Below the pieces are notes generated by a model. The model saw only the letters and a list, made by a program, of their open reading frames with translations, was not told where the DNA came from and searched no databases. The position numbers and the translations under genes are program-made. Positions 8,970 to 17,737 of a DNA stretch of 50,209 nucleotides are shown here, piece after piece (position 1 is the first letter of the stretch; every line of letters starts with the position of its first letter). The stretch lies in NCBI GenBank assembly GCA_015233615.1, contig JADFXJ010000011.1, positions 1-50,209 on the forward strand, given 5' to 3'. Origin of the DNA: Nitrospirota bacterium (GTDB lineage Bacteria > Nitrospirota > Thermodesulfovibrionia > Thermodesulfovibrionales > Magnetobacteriaceae).

Positions 8970-9070
8970 CGTTTGCATATCTATTTGTCTGCTACTTTTT
9001 TATCAGTGAATGGTTAAAAAAAATGATTTTCTCGCCGATTCCGGGTTATAAAAACGGGCAAAAAAGAGTG

Positions 9071-9175
9071 ACAAAGCGGCAAGGAGGAAGCGACGCAGGC
9101 GTACTGTTACGTACGTCGAGGAGCTTTTGACGATGCCAACGAAATTAATCGAATGAATGCAATTTGGTATAAGTA
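9071..9175 (+). repeat. Intergenic repeat R1, copy A
   Basis: About 105 bases, starting CGGCAAGGAGGAAGCGAC and ending GAATGAATGCAATTTGGTAT. It is homologous to the reverse complement of 26811-26947, with long identical runs such as TTACGTACGTCGAGGAGCTT. Copy B has an extra insert of about 27 bases after the shared GGCGTA. It does not encode a conserved frame that I can recognise. It lies between convergent genes. The tail motif TGCAAxxTGGTAT also occurs at 49264-49280, suggesting a larger family. Confidence 0.65.
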
Positions 9176-9205
9176 ATAATACCCGGGGTAAGATCATTAG
9201 CCGTC

Positions 9206-10810
9206 CTATGCATTTCTGTTTAGACTTTGGCTGACAAGTCTCCCGTAGCGATGGATGTTTCTTATTATGTTTTCGAAAATGTTTGTAATGTAAAGTACCG
9301 AATAGCGTTGTTGTCCGGAGAGTTTGTCTTCTTGCTGCAGGTAGTCTTTACGTATTGTTTCCATCGTTCCTTCGGAGTCGGCAGTTATGACGGAAAGAAA
9401 CTGAAGTTCCACCGGGTCGAGGTTTTCGACGGCCTCATATAGTGTTATAATGATGAAGTCGAAGCTTTCGATTATATTGGAGTAGAGATTTTCAGCGGCC
9501 GGGACGCCGTCTTTGAGGTGGAGGCTTATAGAGTATAATTCCTCCTCTATTTCGGCAAGCAGGCTCTGGCGGTTTACCACGTTGAGAAGCTGTTCCATGG
9601 TTTTAGCGGTGTTTCCGTTTTTGAGCGCAGAGGCCAGGAACTCCTTTATCTTGTCGGAAACGCTTTTAAAGGCCTTGTGCAGTTGGTCGCTTACGGGCAG
9701 CTCACTGCGGCCGCACATGGAGCTGCGCAACACTCCCATGTAATCCCCGAAGCGTTTAATGAGGAGCAATTGTTCCTTTTCCACCAGAAGCCTGGCGGTT
9801 TCCGGCTCGTTTACGGCAGCAGAGTTTATGTACCTGGGTTCGTACGTGGATTGGGCCTCCTTCAGAGGCGTTAACCACGTTATAAACCTGAAGTAGCCGT
9901 CTCTGAAGATGGTCAGAATGAGCGCCGTCGATGCGTTATAGAGAATCACCATATAGGTGGCTTCGTCGGACGTCCTGGAGGCGAGTGAAGCGATAAGTGA
10001 GTGAATCATGGGAATACGGCCGTAGTACTCGGCATAGATAAGGGGAATGAAAACCGCCGCGCCAGCCGGGTTGAAAAACACCTGCACCATGGCGATTTGC
10101 CTGGCCCTGCCGTGAATCTGAAACGATAATAGACTCATCATCAGGCTGGAGGCAACGTGAGTACCTATGATAAGCATAAATAGCTGCGCCCACCCGTAGC
10201 TTCCTATCCCCGGCAGTGTAAGGGCCAAAAGCACCACGCCCATGGAGGACTGGGTAATGCAGGTCAGCAAAAACCCGACGATGAAAGCCGAGTGGGGGGT
10301 GGCCAGCACAAAACCGAGAACCTCCCTGAACGTACGGGTGTCTGCAAAGGGGGCTGCGGCCGACTGCACCATTATCAGGCCCAGCAGAAACAGGCCGATT
10401 CCGAAAAGTGCACCGAATATGTGTTTGTACCGTTTAAACAGGTTGAAGGAGTAAAGTATGCCCGTAAGGCTCAATATGGACAAAACAAGGTATTCGTAAG
10501 GCAATACCGCGGCTATGACTATCAGGGAATCCCCACAGTTTGACCACAGCGAAATGGGGATGGCGTTGCGGGCTAAAAGAAGTTCTCCGGATACCAGATA
10601 GGCGGTTATCACGGTGACCACACGGCTGCTCTGGGTGATAAAGCCTGCAAGCAGTCCCCAAAAACCGGCGGTTAGGACTTTTCTGCTCATGGCGCCGATG
10701 AGGGCTTTAAACCCGGGGCCGGTCAGAAGCTTCAGGTTGTCGCCCATAATGGAGATGCCGAAAAAAAAGATCCCCAGTGCGCTTGTTAAGGAAAGAATAT
10801 CCCTTACCAT
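9206..10810 (-). CDS. Na/Pi cotransporter family protein with PhoU-like tail
   Basis: 534 residues. The first 330 form a polytopic membrane domain of the NptA/YjbB type, with the two inverted repeats each marked by a QSS motif (GFITQSSRVV at 57-66; CITQSSMGVV at 184-193). The C-terminal part (about 340-534) is a soluble helical bundle of the PhoU kind common in bacterial members. The family moves phosphate with sodium, and some members act as phosphate exporters; direction cannot be read from sequence. The gene stands alone, convergent with the HD-GYP gene. The start ATG at 10810 has only a weak GGGTA upstream. Confidence 0.9.
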   Translation of the reverse strand: MVRDILSLTSALGIFFFGISIMGDNLKLLTGPGFKALIGAMSRKVLTAGFWGLLAGFITQSSRVVTVITAYLVSGELLLARNAIPISLWSNCGDSLIVIAAVLPYEYLVLSILSLTGILYSFNLFKRYKHIFGALFGIGLFLLGLIMVQSAAAPFADTRTFREVLGFVLATPHSAFIVGFLLTCITQSSMGVVLLALTLPGIGSYGWAQLFMLIIGTHVASSLMMSLLSFQIHGRARQIAMVQVFFNPAGAAVFIPLIYAEYYGRIPMIHSLIASLASRTSDEATYMVILYNASTALILTIFRDGYFRFITWLTPLKEAQSTYEPRYINSAAVNEPETARLLVEKEQLLLIKRFGDYMGVLRSSMCGRSELPVSDQLHKAFKSVSDKIKEFLASALKNGNTAKTMEQLLNVVNRQSLLAEIEEELYSISLHLKDGVPAAENLYSNIIESFDFIIITLYEAVENLDPVELQFLSVITADSEGTMETIRKDYLQQEDKLSGQQRYSVLYITNIFENIIRNIHRYGRLVSQSLNRNA

Positions 10811-11221
10811 GGCGCGTTACCCGGCATTGTGAGGCCGGTTAACACGGCTCGAAGGTCGTTCACCGTAAACCCGGTTCCGAGCTATAGCCGGTTGAACGCC
10901 GGCGACTTGTCTATAGAATGCCTCAAATGGTATATTTTCGGATCTCACAATAAGGAATGTATTTAATGTTATTTTAAGCGATTGTAGACGGTTTCGTCAA
11001 CATGGTTCCGAAAATCGCCGGCGAAAAACAAACAAATCGGCAATTCACCATCGCAATAAATTGCAATAGATCCACATTTCTACATTTCTACATTTCTATT
11101 TTGGCTTGACTTTCAGACGAAATTCAATATAGACTTAAACAATTTATATCTATACGGGTCTAGTTGAAACTTGCGTCTATTCGGAATAAATATCGGGTTA
11201 TCTAAAACAACTTGGAGGTAA
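10811..11221 (+). promoter_or_regulatory. Spacer with candidate promoter before binding protein
   Basis: No gene is visible. On the plus strand TTGACT (11106-11111) and TATAGA (11128-11133) are separated by 16 bases and would start transcription about 120 bases before the substrate-binding lipoprotein. Just upstream, CATTTCTA is repeated three times (about 11074-11098), a short tandem duplication. The left half is the promoter side of the minus-strand transporter gene, without a convincing consensus. Confidence 0.35.
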
Positions 11222-11257
11222 ATGTGGAATCAATCGTGGAAGTATGCAAGGCGGTAA
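11222..11257 (+). CDS. 11-codon upstream ORF in frame with lipoprotein gene
   Basis: TTGGAGGTAA is an excellent ribosome binding site for the ATG at 11222. It opens a frame of 11 codons (MWNQSWKYARR) that stops at TAA 11255-11257. The next ATG, at 11264, starts the binding protein in the same frame, so the stop interrupts what could have been the native N-terminus. It may be a leader peptide with translational coupling (AAGGCGG inside it serves the downstream ATG), or a nonsense mutation rescued by reinitiation. Confidence 0.45.
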   Translation: MWNQSWKYARR

Positions 11258-11263
11258 ATTAGA

Positions 11264-12487
11264 ATGTGGATAATGTATAGAAGGGTGTTCGGAGCGTTTA
11301 TTATTTTTGCGCTTATTGTATTATTAATCCTGTCTTTCTTTTCATGCGGCGGTTCAGGCGGCTCAAATTCGTCAAAGACGGTCGTTATCGGCGCTCTTTT
11401 GGCGAAGACCGGCAGCCTCTCTTCCATGGGATTATCGGCCGGGACCGCCCTCAATCTGGCAGTAGGAGACGTTAACGCCTATCTTACGCAACAAAACGCG
11501 GGATTTACTATAGCCCTTCAGGCCGTCGATACTCAAACCGACCCTGCCGTTGCCCTCGTGCAGGCCAGGAGCCTTGCCTCATCCGGGATTAAAGTAGCCG
11601 TAGGGCCGCAATCGAGTGGTGAGGCGCAGAGTATTTTAGACTGGGCAAACTCTAACGGCTTCATAATGATAAGCCCCCCAAGTACCGCGCCGTCCCTGGC
11701 AATTGCGGGCGACAATCTCTTCAGGATGACTCCGGATGATACTCATCAGGCGGTTGCTGTAACTTCTAAGATGGAAAGCGATAAAATACAGGCGATAGTG
11801 CCCATATGGCGGGACGACATCTACGGCGACGAACTCGTGTCTGCCGCGGTAAGCGATTTTCAATACGCCGGTGGATTGGCAATGTCCGGCGTCAAGTACG
11901 ATACATCCACGACGAACTTTGCGCCGCAGGTAGCCGCATTGAAAACGCAGGTAGCCGCCGCGGTTAACAAGTACGGGGCATCCCGGGTAGCCGTGTACAT
12001 AGTGGCTTTCGAAGAGTTCATAAACATATTCCAACTGGCGGCTAACGACCCCGTGCTTTCCTCCGTAAAGTGGTATGGCAATGATGCATGTGCCGTGAAT
12101 TCAACCCTCCTTAACAATGCCGCTGCGTCAGGGTTTGCTTATTCGGTAAATCTTGCGTGTACATCTTTTGAGGCCGGCGGTACGTCATCGGATGCTATCA
12201 GCGGCAGGATTGCGCAGGTTACCGGACAAACTCCCGACACCTATGCCCTTGCCGCATACGATGCACTGTGGATAATAGCCAAAGCCTACATGAAGGCAGG
12301 CGTTTGGGCAAGTACGGCGGACCTCAAGTCGGCAATCGTATCGGTTGCGGATCATTATTACGGAGCCACGGGTGTAACATTGTTAAATGACGCAGGCGAC
12401 CTGGAGTACGGGCTTTATACATTCTGGCAATTAAGCAAAAACACTAAAGGATATACCTGGACGACAACAAGCGGGGTTGTAAGATAA
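11264..12487 (+). CDS. Branched-chain-amino-acid-type periplasmic binding lipoprotein
   Basis: 407 residues. The N-terminus has a hydrophobic segment (8-26) and lipobox LSFFSC with Cys 28, so it is a lipoprotein facing the periplasm. The mature protein is a type I periplasmic binding protein (Leu/Ile/Val-binding, Peripla_BP_6): VVIGALLAKTGSLSSMGLSA at its start, the AVGPQSSGEAQSI segment, and DTYALAAYDALWIIAKA near the C-terminus. It would bind an amino acid or a related small ligand for an ABC transporter or a sensor. No permease or ATPase lies nearby, so it is an orphan and the ligand is unknown. It is followed after 91 bases by the DUF1566 gene. Confidence 0.88.
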   Translation: MWIMYRRVFGAFIIFALIVLLILSFFSCGGSGGSNSSKTVVIGALLAKTGSLSSMGLSAGTALNLAVGDVNAYLTQQNAGFTIALQAVDTQTDPAVALVQARSLASSGIKVAVGPQSSGEAQSILDWANSNGFIMISPPSTAPSLAIAGDNLFRMTPDDTHQAVAVTSKMESDKIQAIVPIWRDDIYGDELVSAAVSDFQYAGGLAMSGVKYDTSTTNFAPQVAALKTQVAAAVNKYGASRVAVYIVAFEEFINIFQLAANDPVLSSVKWYGNDACAVNSTLLNNAAASGFAYSVNLACTSFEAGGTSSDAISGRIAQVTGQTPDTYALAAYDALWIIAKAYMKAGVWASTADLKSAIVSVADHYYGATGVTLLNDAGDLEYGLYTFWQLSKNTKGYTWTTTSGVVR

Positions 12488-12578
12488 CGGAGGTTGACTG
12501 CGGGCGGGCTCACTCAGTTTTTTTGCTTCCCGATAAGTGGTTACAGATGCCTTTACCAAGGTTAATAAGGAGAAAAAT

Positions 12579-13928
12579 ATGTCGGTAGAAACGGTTTTTG
12601 GCCGGGCAGCAACGACGTGCAGGAAATGGATAAAGTTAATGGTACTGGTAATGGCTAAAATGCTTATTGTGGTGGCGCTGTTTACCGTAACGACCGCTGT
12701 CGCGGGTATCGTCAATCTGCCGCAATCCGGTCAGACGACTTGCCGGGACGCCAGCGGTAACGTTATATCCTGCACCGGCACCGGTGAGGATGGGGACGTC
12801 AAGGCGGGTTCGCCGTGGCCAAGCCCAAGGTTTGTCCCTGCCGATAATGGAGCCACCATGCGCGACACCTTGTCCGGCCTTACGTGGATGAAGGACGCAT
12901 CGACTTTGGTCGACGCGTGTAATAAGGGTTCCGTTGCCGCCGAATGCGATTTCACCAACAATTACTGTACCTGGCAGGGAGCCCTGGATTACGTTGCCTG
13001 TCTCAATAGCGCAGATTTCGGAGCCGGGACCTATGGACATACCGACTGGCGGTTGCCAAATATAAACGAGCTTACGACCCTGTTCAATTTTAATCAGCCA
13101 ACCCTGTATGACTGGCTAACTAACCAGGGATTTACCAACGTGCAGTCGCCTCTCTACTGGTCGTCCACTACATATGTCGACTACCCGTTATTTGCGTGGT
13201 ATATTGTCATGGATGGCGGCTATGAGTACGCCTTCACAAAGATGTACGAAACCTATGTGTGGCCGGTGAGCGGGGGACAACCTGCAACGGCTTACAATAA
13301 CGCAGAAGTGTTTCAAACCGGCCAGACTAGTTGCTGGGACAGTTCAGGTACACTGACAGGTGCAACTCAGGCTGCCTGTTCGGCCACGGGAGAGGATGCA
13401 GGTTGGTTAGCCGGCGTCGTCTGGCCGGAGCCGAGGTTTAAAAACAATGGCAAAACTGTAACCGACGGGCTTACCGGCCTTATATGGATGCAGGATGCTT
13501 CAACGTTAGTTAGCGCGTGTAATACCGGTTCCGTTGCAACCGAATGCGATTTCATCAACAATTATTGCACCTGGCAGGGAGCTTTAGATTACGTAAAATG
13601 TCTCAACGTAAACAACTATCTTTCTTACGGAGGCTGGCGCCTGCCAAATGCCATTGAGTTAAAGAGCCTGATCGACTATCAGCAATCCGACCCGGCTCTG
13701 CCACCCGGTAATCCTTTTATCAACGTACGTTCCGACATCTACTGGACGTCCTCTACCTACGCCTTCTACCCGTCGGACGCGTGGTTTGTGTTCTTATACG
13801 ACGGCGGTTTGGGCTCCTGCAGTACGACAAACTTAAACTACGTTTGGCCGGTGCTCGGAGGACGTCTTGGTAATTCGAACATTTCCCATACCATCGCTTT
13901 CAATAACAAGTATGGGCGCCGTTTATGA
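12579..13928 (+). CDS. Exported protein with two DUF1566 (Lcl C-terminal) domains
   Basis: 449 residues from the ATG at 12579, which follows AAGGAG; a GTG at 12537 in the same frame lacks such a site. A signal peptide is visible (hydrophobic LMVLVMAKMLIVVALFTV, then TTAVAG). The mature protein is two tandem copies of the DUF1566 domain, each with TGEDxxxxAGxxWPxPRF, GLTWMxDASTL, NYCTWQGALDYV, WRLPN and YWSSTTY-type motifs. These domains occur in surface or secreted proteins; function is not established. The two copies are still similar at DNA level (12890-13010 versus 13484-13604), so the duplication is fairly recent or kept by conversion. Conserved cysteines in each copy could form disulfides. 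Confidence 0.82.
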   Translation: MSVETVFGRAATTCRKWIKLMVLVMAKMLIVVALFTVTTAVAGIVNLPQSGQTTCRDASGNVISCTGTGEDGDVKAGSPWPSPRFVPADNGATMRDTLSGLTWMKDASTLVDACNKGSVAAECDFTNNYCTWQGALDYVACLNSADFGAGTYGHTDWRLPNINELTTLFNFNQPTLYDWLTNQGFTNVQSPLYWSSTTYVDYPLFAWYIVMDGGYEYAFTKMYETYVWPVSGGQPATAYNNAEVFQTGQTSCWDSSGTLTGATQAACSATGEDAGWLAGVVWPEPRFKNNGKTVTDGLTGLIWMQDASTLVSACNTGSVATECDFINNYCTWQGALDYVKCLNVNNYLSYGGWRLPNAIELKSLIDYQQSDPALPPGNPFINVRSDIYWTSSTYAFYPSDAWFVFLYDGGLGSCSTTNLNYVWPVLGGRLGNSNISHTIAFNNKYGRRL

Positions 13929-13934
13929 TTGCAA

Positions 13935-14172
13935 TCAGGCAACGCCTCCAAATTGCAAAATCCTCTGACCGCTTCGGGCATAATAACGAAACCTGCTTCC
14001 GTTGGTGATCGCTATTAAGCGTTGTTTTCCTTCAATATATCGAGCGGCTTTTTCTCGTATCGTACGTGCCGGTTACGGGGCTTCCCGTAGTCCTGTTTTC
14101 CGGCGCATCGGGCACACGTTTAAAGAGTTTAGCATAATTGTCGGCAGCCTTTACGAGAAGTCTGGTGACCAT
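13935..14172 (-). pseudogene. Small frameshifted gene of unknown function
   Basis: On the minus strand an ATG at 14172 opens a protein-like frame beginning MVTRLLVKAADNYAKLFKRV that stops early after a run of five A (near 14050). Removing one A from that run joins it to a second open frame (KAARYIEGKQR, ITNGSRFRYY, ending ILQFGGVA) for a total of 78 residues and a stop at 13935. Neither half has a recognised domain. There is no ribosome binding site before the ATG, so this is either a decayed gene or a sequencing error in a homopolymer. A 60-codon frame on the opposite strand looks less protein-like. Confidence 0.35.
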
Positions 14173-14433
14173 CTTGTTGAGTAAAATTAAACATTTAGCG
14201 AATGTTCTATTTTTTTAAGGTCGGCAAGCCTGACGGGTCTGAACGCCGACGTGAAAATGGTCCTTTTTCGTGTGTTTCGTGCTCTTGTTCGAGCCTTTCG
14301 TGGTAATCTTTTGTCGTTAAGCGTGTAATAAACATGGACATCCCCTTACCAAAACGTTTATCATATATATTGATGGCTTACTGACTTACAGTTTACTGTC
14401 GCACGTGTACCCGGAGAGAAGGAAATAAAAGTA
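14173..14433. other. Spacer before REC-HDOD gene
   Basis: I see no gene, tRNA or strong promoter. A run of near repeats TTCGTG...TTTCGTG...TTTCGTGG (about 14267-14310) resembles low-complexity intergenic sequence. The start of the next gene is preceded by AAGGAA. Confidence 0.4.
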
Positions 14434-15780
14434 ATGGCAGAGGATGCGCTCCAAACCGAAAACGTCGGGGTAAAAGACGCCGCGGCCATAAATGACGACC
14501 AATCCCCCCGATATAACCTTATTATAGCCGATAAATCACCCTCCGCCAGGAAGGTTCTGATAAGTAAGATCATGGAGGTACTGCAGGACGCCCTGGTAAA
14601 AGAGGCCTCGGATGGCACACAGGTACAGGAGTTACTCACAACCGGCGATTGTGATCTTGTAATAAGCGATATAGAGATGCCGAAGCTCGACGGCTACAAG
14701 CTTCTTCAGTGGGTACGGGAGCAGCCCAGAATGAAACTCCTGCCCTTTATCGTGCATACTACCTTCAACGAGGCCAGTGCCGTTAAAAAGGCCATCGATC
14801 TTGGCGTCACCGACTACATACTCAAGACCGTTTCGCCGGAGACCCTTGCCAGGAAGATCCAGGATAACGTAGAGCTCGTCAGGGAACTCGTGGAAAAGAA
14901 AAAGGAACTCGTTAAGTCCATATCCATCCCGCCCCAACCTCAAATAATAATGGAACTCGACACCGAGATAAACAAGCCGGACCCGGACATGAAGAAGATT
15001 ATCGATCTTGTGAAGAAGGACATAGCCCTCACCACCAAGGTAATGAAGGTGGCAAATTCCCCGTTTTTCTCTTCCACGAAGGTCAGCACGATTGACAGGG
15101 CGATGGCGGTACTGGGATTAAAGGAATTCCACAAGACGGTTGTACTGTCTTCCATACAAAACGCTCTCGGCGGCGGAAAGCACGTGAGCGACGAGTTCTG
15201 GAAACATTCCATGTTAAATGCCGAGATAGTTCGGTTTATAGCCGAAAAAAAGGGTTCCGAGTACGGTTTCATAAGCCCGCAACCCGCGAAAATCCAGGAA
15301 TTCGAGAATCAGGCCTATCTGACGGGCCTCCTGCACGACTGCGGTATGGTGCTGATGCTCAACAAGTTCGACAACTATGACATCGACAAGTTCCTGAAGA
15401 TGAATAAAGACATCGTCGAGCACGAGGACGGTGAATACTATACGAACCATTGCTCCTTAGCCGCCATAATGCTTCGCCAGTGGGGATTACCGGAATTGGT
15501 ATGCGAGGCGATACGTTACCACCACGGTGCGGAGGTGCCGGAGGTGCATTTATCCGAAGGATTGGAAACCAGGCCGCTTAAGAAGCTCTGGTCAGTTATC
15601 CAGCTTGCGGACTACATGATTAGCCTCTATTTGGCCTCCGTGTCGTGTGACCTGGAAAGTGACAATCTGTGGGCACAGGCACACGCATCGGCCATGTCGG
15701 AACTTAACCTTGAGTCGGGCGCTCTGAAGACACTGAAATTAACCATCACGGAATTTCTGTTAAAGAGGGAAAAAAAGTAA
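14434..15780 (+). CDS. Response regulator with HDOD output domain
   Basis: 448 residues. A receiver domain (about 26-145) has phosphoacceptor Asp 79 (DLVISDIEMP), Thr in VHTT and Lys 131 (DYILK). It is followed by an HDOD domain (about 150-400), a metal-independent relative of HD phosphohydrolases that acts in signalling and protein interaction rather than hydrolysis. The segment LLHDCGMVL keeps an HD pair and AIRYHH is present, so it is on the more HD-like side of the family. Such proteins couple two-component input to second-messenger or motility control. No partner kinase is adjacent. The gene is convergent with the SulP operon across a strong hairpin. Confidence 0.9.
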   Translation: MAEDALQTENVGVKDAAAINDDQSPRYNLIIADKSPSARKVLISKIMEVLQDALVKEASDGTQVQELLTTGDCDLVISDIEMPKLDGYKLLQWVREQPRMKLLPFIVHTTFNEASAVKKAIDLGVTDYILKTVSPETLARKIQDNVELVRELVEKKKELVKSISIPPQPQIIMELDTEINKPDPDMKKIIDLVKKDIALTTKVMKVANSPFFSSTKVSTIDRAMAVLGLKEFHKTVVLSSIQNALGGGKHVSDEFWKHSMLNAEIVRFIAEKKGSEYGFISPQPAKIQEFENQAYLTGLLHDCGMVLMLNKFDNYDIDKFLKMNKDIVEHEDGEYYTNHCSLAAIMLRQWGLPELVCEAIRYHHGAEVPEVHLSEGLETRPLKKLWSVIQLADYMISLYLASVSCDLESDNLWAQAHASAMSELNLESGALKTLKLTITEFLLKREKK

Positions 15781-15783
15781 AAA

Positions 15784-15809
15784 GGGGGACACCCTCATGG
15801 GAATCCCCC
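15784..15809 (-). terminator. Intrinsic terminator of UspA-SulP operon
   Basis: GGGGGA (15784-15789) pairs with TCCCCC (15804-15809), and CCC/GGG pair inside it around a TCAT loop. Read on the minus strand the hairpin is followed by TTTTTACTTTTTTT, a classic U-tract, so it should end transcription from the SulP gene. It may also slow transcription from the REC-HDOD gene on the plus strand, where no T-tract follows. Confidence 0.75.
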
Positions 15810-15859
15810 AACCAAAGCTGGCACGATTAAGCCGGGCTCAATCAAACCGCTACAATCGA

Positions 15860-17737
15860 TCAGTAAGCTCTTGCCATGCTCGGAACGAGCGACTGTGCAC
15901 TCTTTGCAATCTTTATTTCCGTGCACCGTTTGTTGGCGTCGCATTCCCAGAATACCCTGTGGGGGCATTCGGCACAGACGCTCTTGTCCAGGTTCGAGAC
16001 GATCTCTCTGACGGCCTCTTCTTTGCCCTCGAATATGTGGTCCTGGCCGATCTCGTTTATGGCCCCGGTCTTTTGCATCATCGACACCACTTCGGGTTTC
16101 AGCTTGCAGAAAAACATTTCTATGCCGCTTCTTCTGTATTCTTTGACAACGTTAACCATAGATTCCACGCCCATGAGGTCTATGTGGTTAATACTGGTGC
16201 CAATGACGAGGATCTTGTTTTGGGTGGGCACGTAAGAGTGGATAGTGGATATGTTTGCTTCCACGTGGTTCATGGCCGCGAAGTACAGATCCCCCTCTAT
16301 GCGGATAATGCCAAACTGTGCGCATTGAGGCAGATAGGGGTCGGTAACGAACTGCCTGCTTCCGGGCTCCGGTATGCGCGGCTGCACTTTGGGTCTGGCC
16401 GTCTTGTTCAGATACAGGCCAATGGAAAGGAGCGCTCCAACGTAAATGGCGAATTCGAGTTCCAAAAACAGGGTCGCCATAAAGGTAACGCCCATTACGG
16501 CCGCGTCCTGCTTTGACAGGCGCACCGTCGCTACAATGTGGTGAAAGTCTATGAGGTTATAAGCTACTACCAGTATGACCGCGGCCATAGAGGCTATGGG
16601 CAGGTAAGCCGCGAATTTGACCACGAAAAGAAGTATGACCATGAGCCATAGTGCGGCACATATGGCCGCGAAGGGCGTTTTGGCTCCGGCGGAGTAGTTC
16701 ACGCCGCTTCTGGTAAAAGAGCCCGAAGACGCGTAAGAGGACAGGAAGGCTCCCACCATGTTGGACAGCCCCTGGCCGATGAACTCCTGGTTGCCGTCTA
16801 TTTTCTGTCCGGACTTCAGTGCCACGGAGCGAGCTATGGAGACTGCCTCCATTATGCCGAGCATCGCTATGGCCATTGCGGGAGAAGCCAGAGAATGTAT
16901 GGTATCGAAAGATAAGACCGGCATCGAAAAAGACGGTATGGGCGAGGGAAGAGCGCCTACTACGCGGACTCCCATTTTATACCAGCCCAGGCTGTAGTTT
17001 AAAATACCGCCTGCAAGCATCCCTATGAGCATCCCCGGCCATTTCGGCCTGAACTTGCGTATGGCCACTACCACTATCAACGTAATTACGGCTATTATGA
17101 CGGAATAACTGCTGTACTGGGAAATGTTTTCGTAAAGACGCTTCAGGCTTTCGACAAATCCGGAGACGTTTTTATATTTGAGGCCAAAGACGTGCTTGAG
17201 CTGGCTGGCTCCAATGAGTATGGCCGCTCCGGAGGTGAACCCTATCACGACGGAATGTGAAACGAAGTCCACGAGGCCGCCAAGGCGCACAAGCCCAAGA
17301 GAGAACTGTAATATGCCTGCCATTAGGGTCAGAAGCATTACTATTTCGATGTAGTGTCCCGAGCCCGGCTCCGCCATGACCGCCACCGTGCTGAATATAA
17401 CCAGCGATATGGCCGTCGTTGGGCCCGATATCAGGTGGCGCGACGAACCAAACAGCGCCGCTATTACAGCCGGCACCATGGCCGTATAAAGACCGTACTG
17501 AGGGGGCATGCCGGCAATCATGGCAAAGGCCACGCCCTGGGGCAGCACCACCACCGCTCCGGTGAGTCCGGCAAAGAAGTCTCCTTTCCACGTATCTCTT
17601 ACCTCATGTATCCACTTAAGAAATGGGAATATTGTAGTCATCCACGTCTTGTGTTGTCTGTTATGTTGGCCGTTATTTTGCCCGTTATTTTGCCCGTTAT
17701 TTTGCCCGTTGTGTTGCCCGTTTTTATTTTCTCTCAT
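15860..17737 (-). CDS. SulP family anion transporter with STAS domain
   Basis: 625 residues. After a hydrophilic N-terminus there is a 10-14-helix SulP membrane domain (about 50-450; signature GLTGAVVVLPQGVAFAMIAG and the PTTAISLVIF region) and a cytoplasmic STAS domain (about 460-575). The family carries sulfate, bicarbonate or other anions; substrate is not predictable here. Residues 6-27 are a low-complexity Asn/Gly/Gln/His tract encoded by a 12-bp tandem repeat. The last 40 residues hold CAECPHRVFWEC...C, a possible metal-binding or redox site not typical of the core family. The start overlaps the stop of the tandem UspA gene by four bases (ATGA), so a stress protein and transporter are made together. 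Confidence 0.9.
   Translation of the reverse strand: MRENKNGQHNGQNNGQNNGQNNGQHNRQHKTWMTTIFPFLKWIHEVRDTWKGDFFAGLTGAVVVLPQGVAFAMIAGMPPQYGLYTAMVPAVIAALFGSSRHLISGPTTAISLVIFSTVAVMAEPGSGHYIEIVMLLTLMAGILQFSLGLVRLGGLVDFVSHSVVIGFTSGAAILIGASQLKHVFGLKYKNVSGFVESLKRLYENISQYSSYSVIIAVITLIVVVAIRKFRPKWPGMLIGMLAGGILNYSLGWYKMGVRVVGALPSPIPSFSMPVLSFDTIHSLASPAMAIAMLGIMEAVSIARSVALKSGQKIDGNQEFIGQGLSNMVGAFLSSYASSGSFTRSGVNYSAGAKTPFAAICAALWLMVILLFVVKFAAYLPIASMAAVILVVAYNLIDFHHIVATVRLSKQDAAVMGVTFMATLFLELEFAIYVGALLSIGLYLNKTARPKVQPRIPEPGSRQFVTDPYLPQCAQFGIIRIEGDLYFAAMNHVEANISTIHSYVPTQNKILVIGTSINHIDLMGVESMVNVVKEYRRSGIEMFFCKLKPEVVSMMQKTGAINEIGQDHIFEGKEEAVREIVSNLDKSVCAECPHRVFWECDANKRCTEIKIAKSAQSLVPSMARAY
17655..17722 (-). repeat. 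12-bp tandem repeat encoding NGQN tract
   Basis: The unit CCGTTATTTTGC (plus-strand reading) is repeated about three times perfectly, with two or three diverged flanking units. Because 12 is a multiple of three, gain or loss of units changes the length of the SulP N-terminal tail without a frameshift. Confidence 0.75.
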
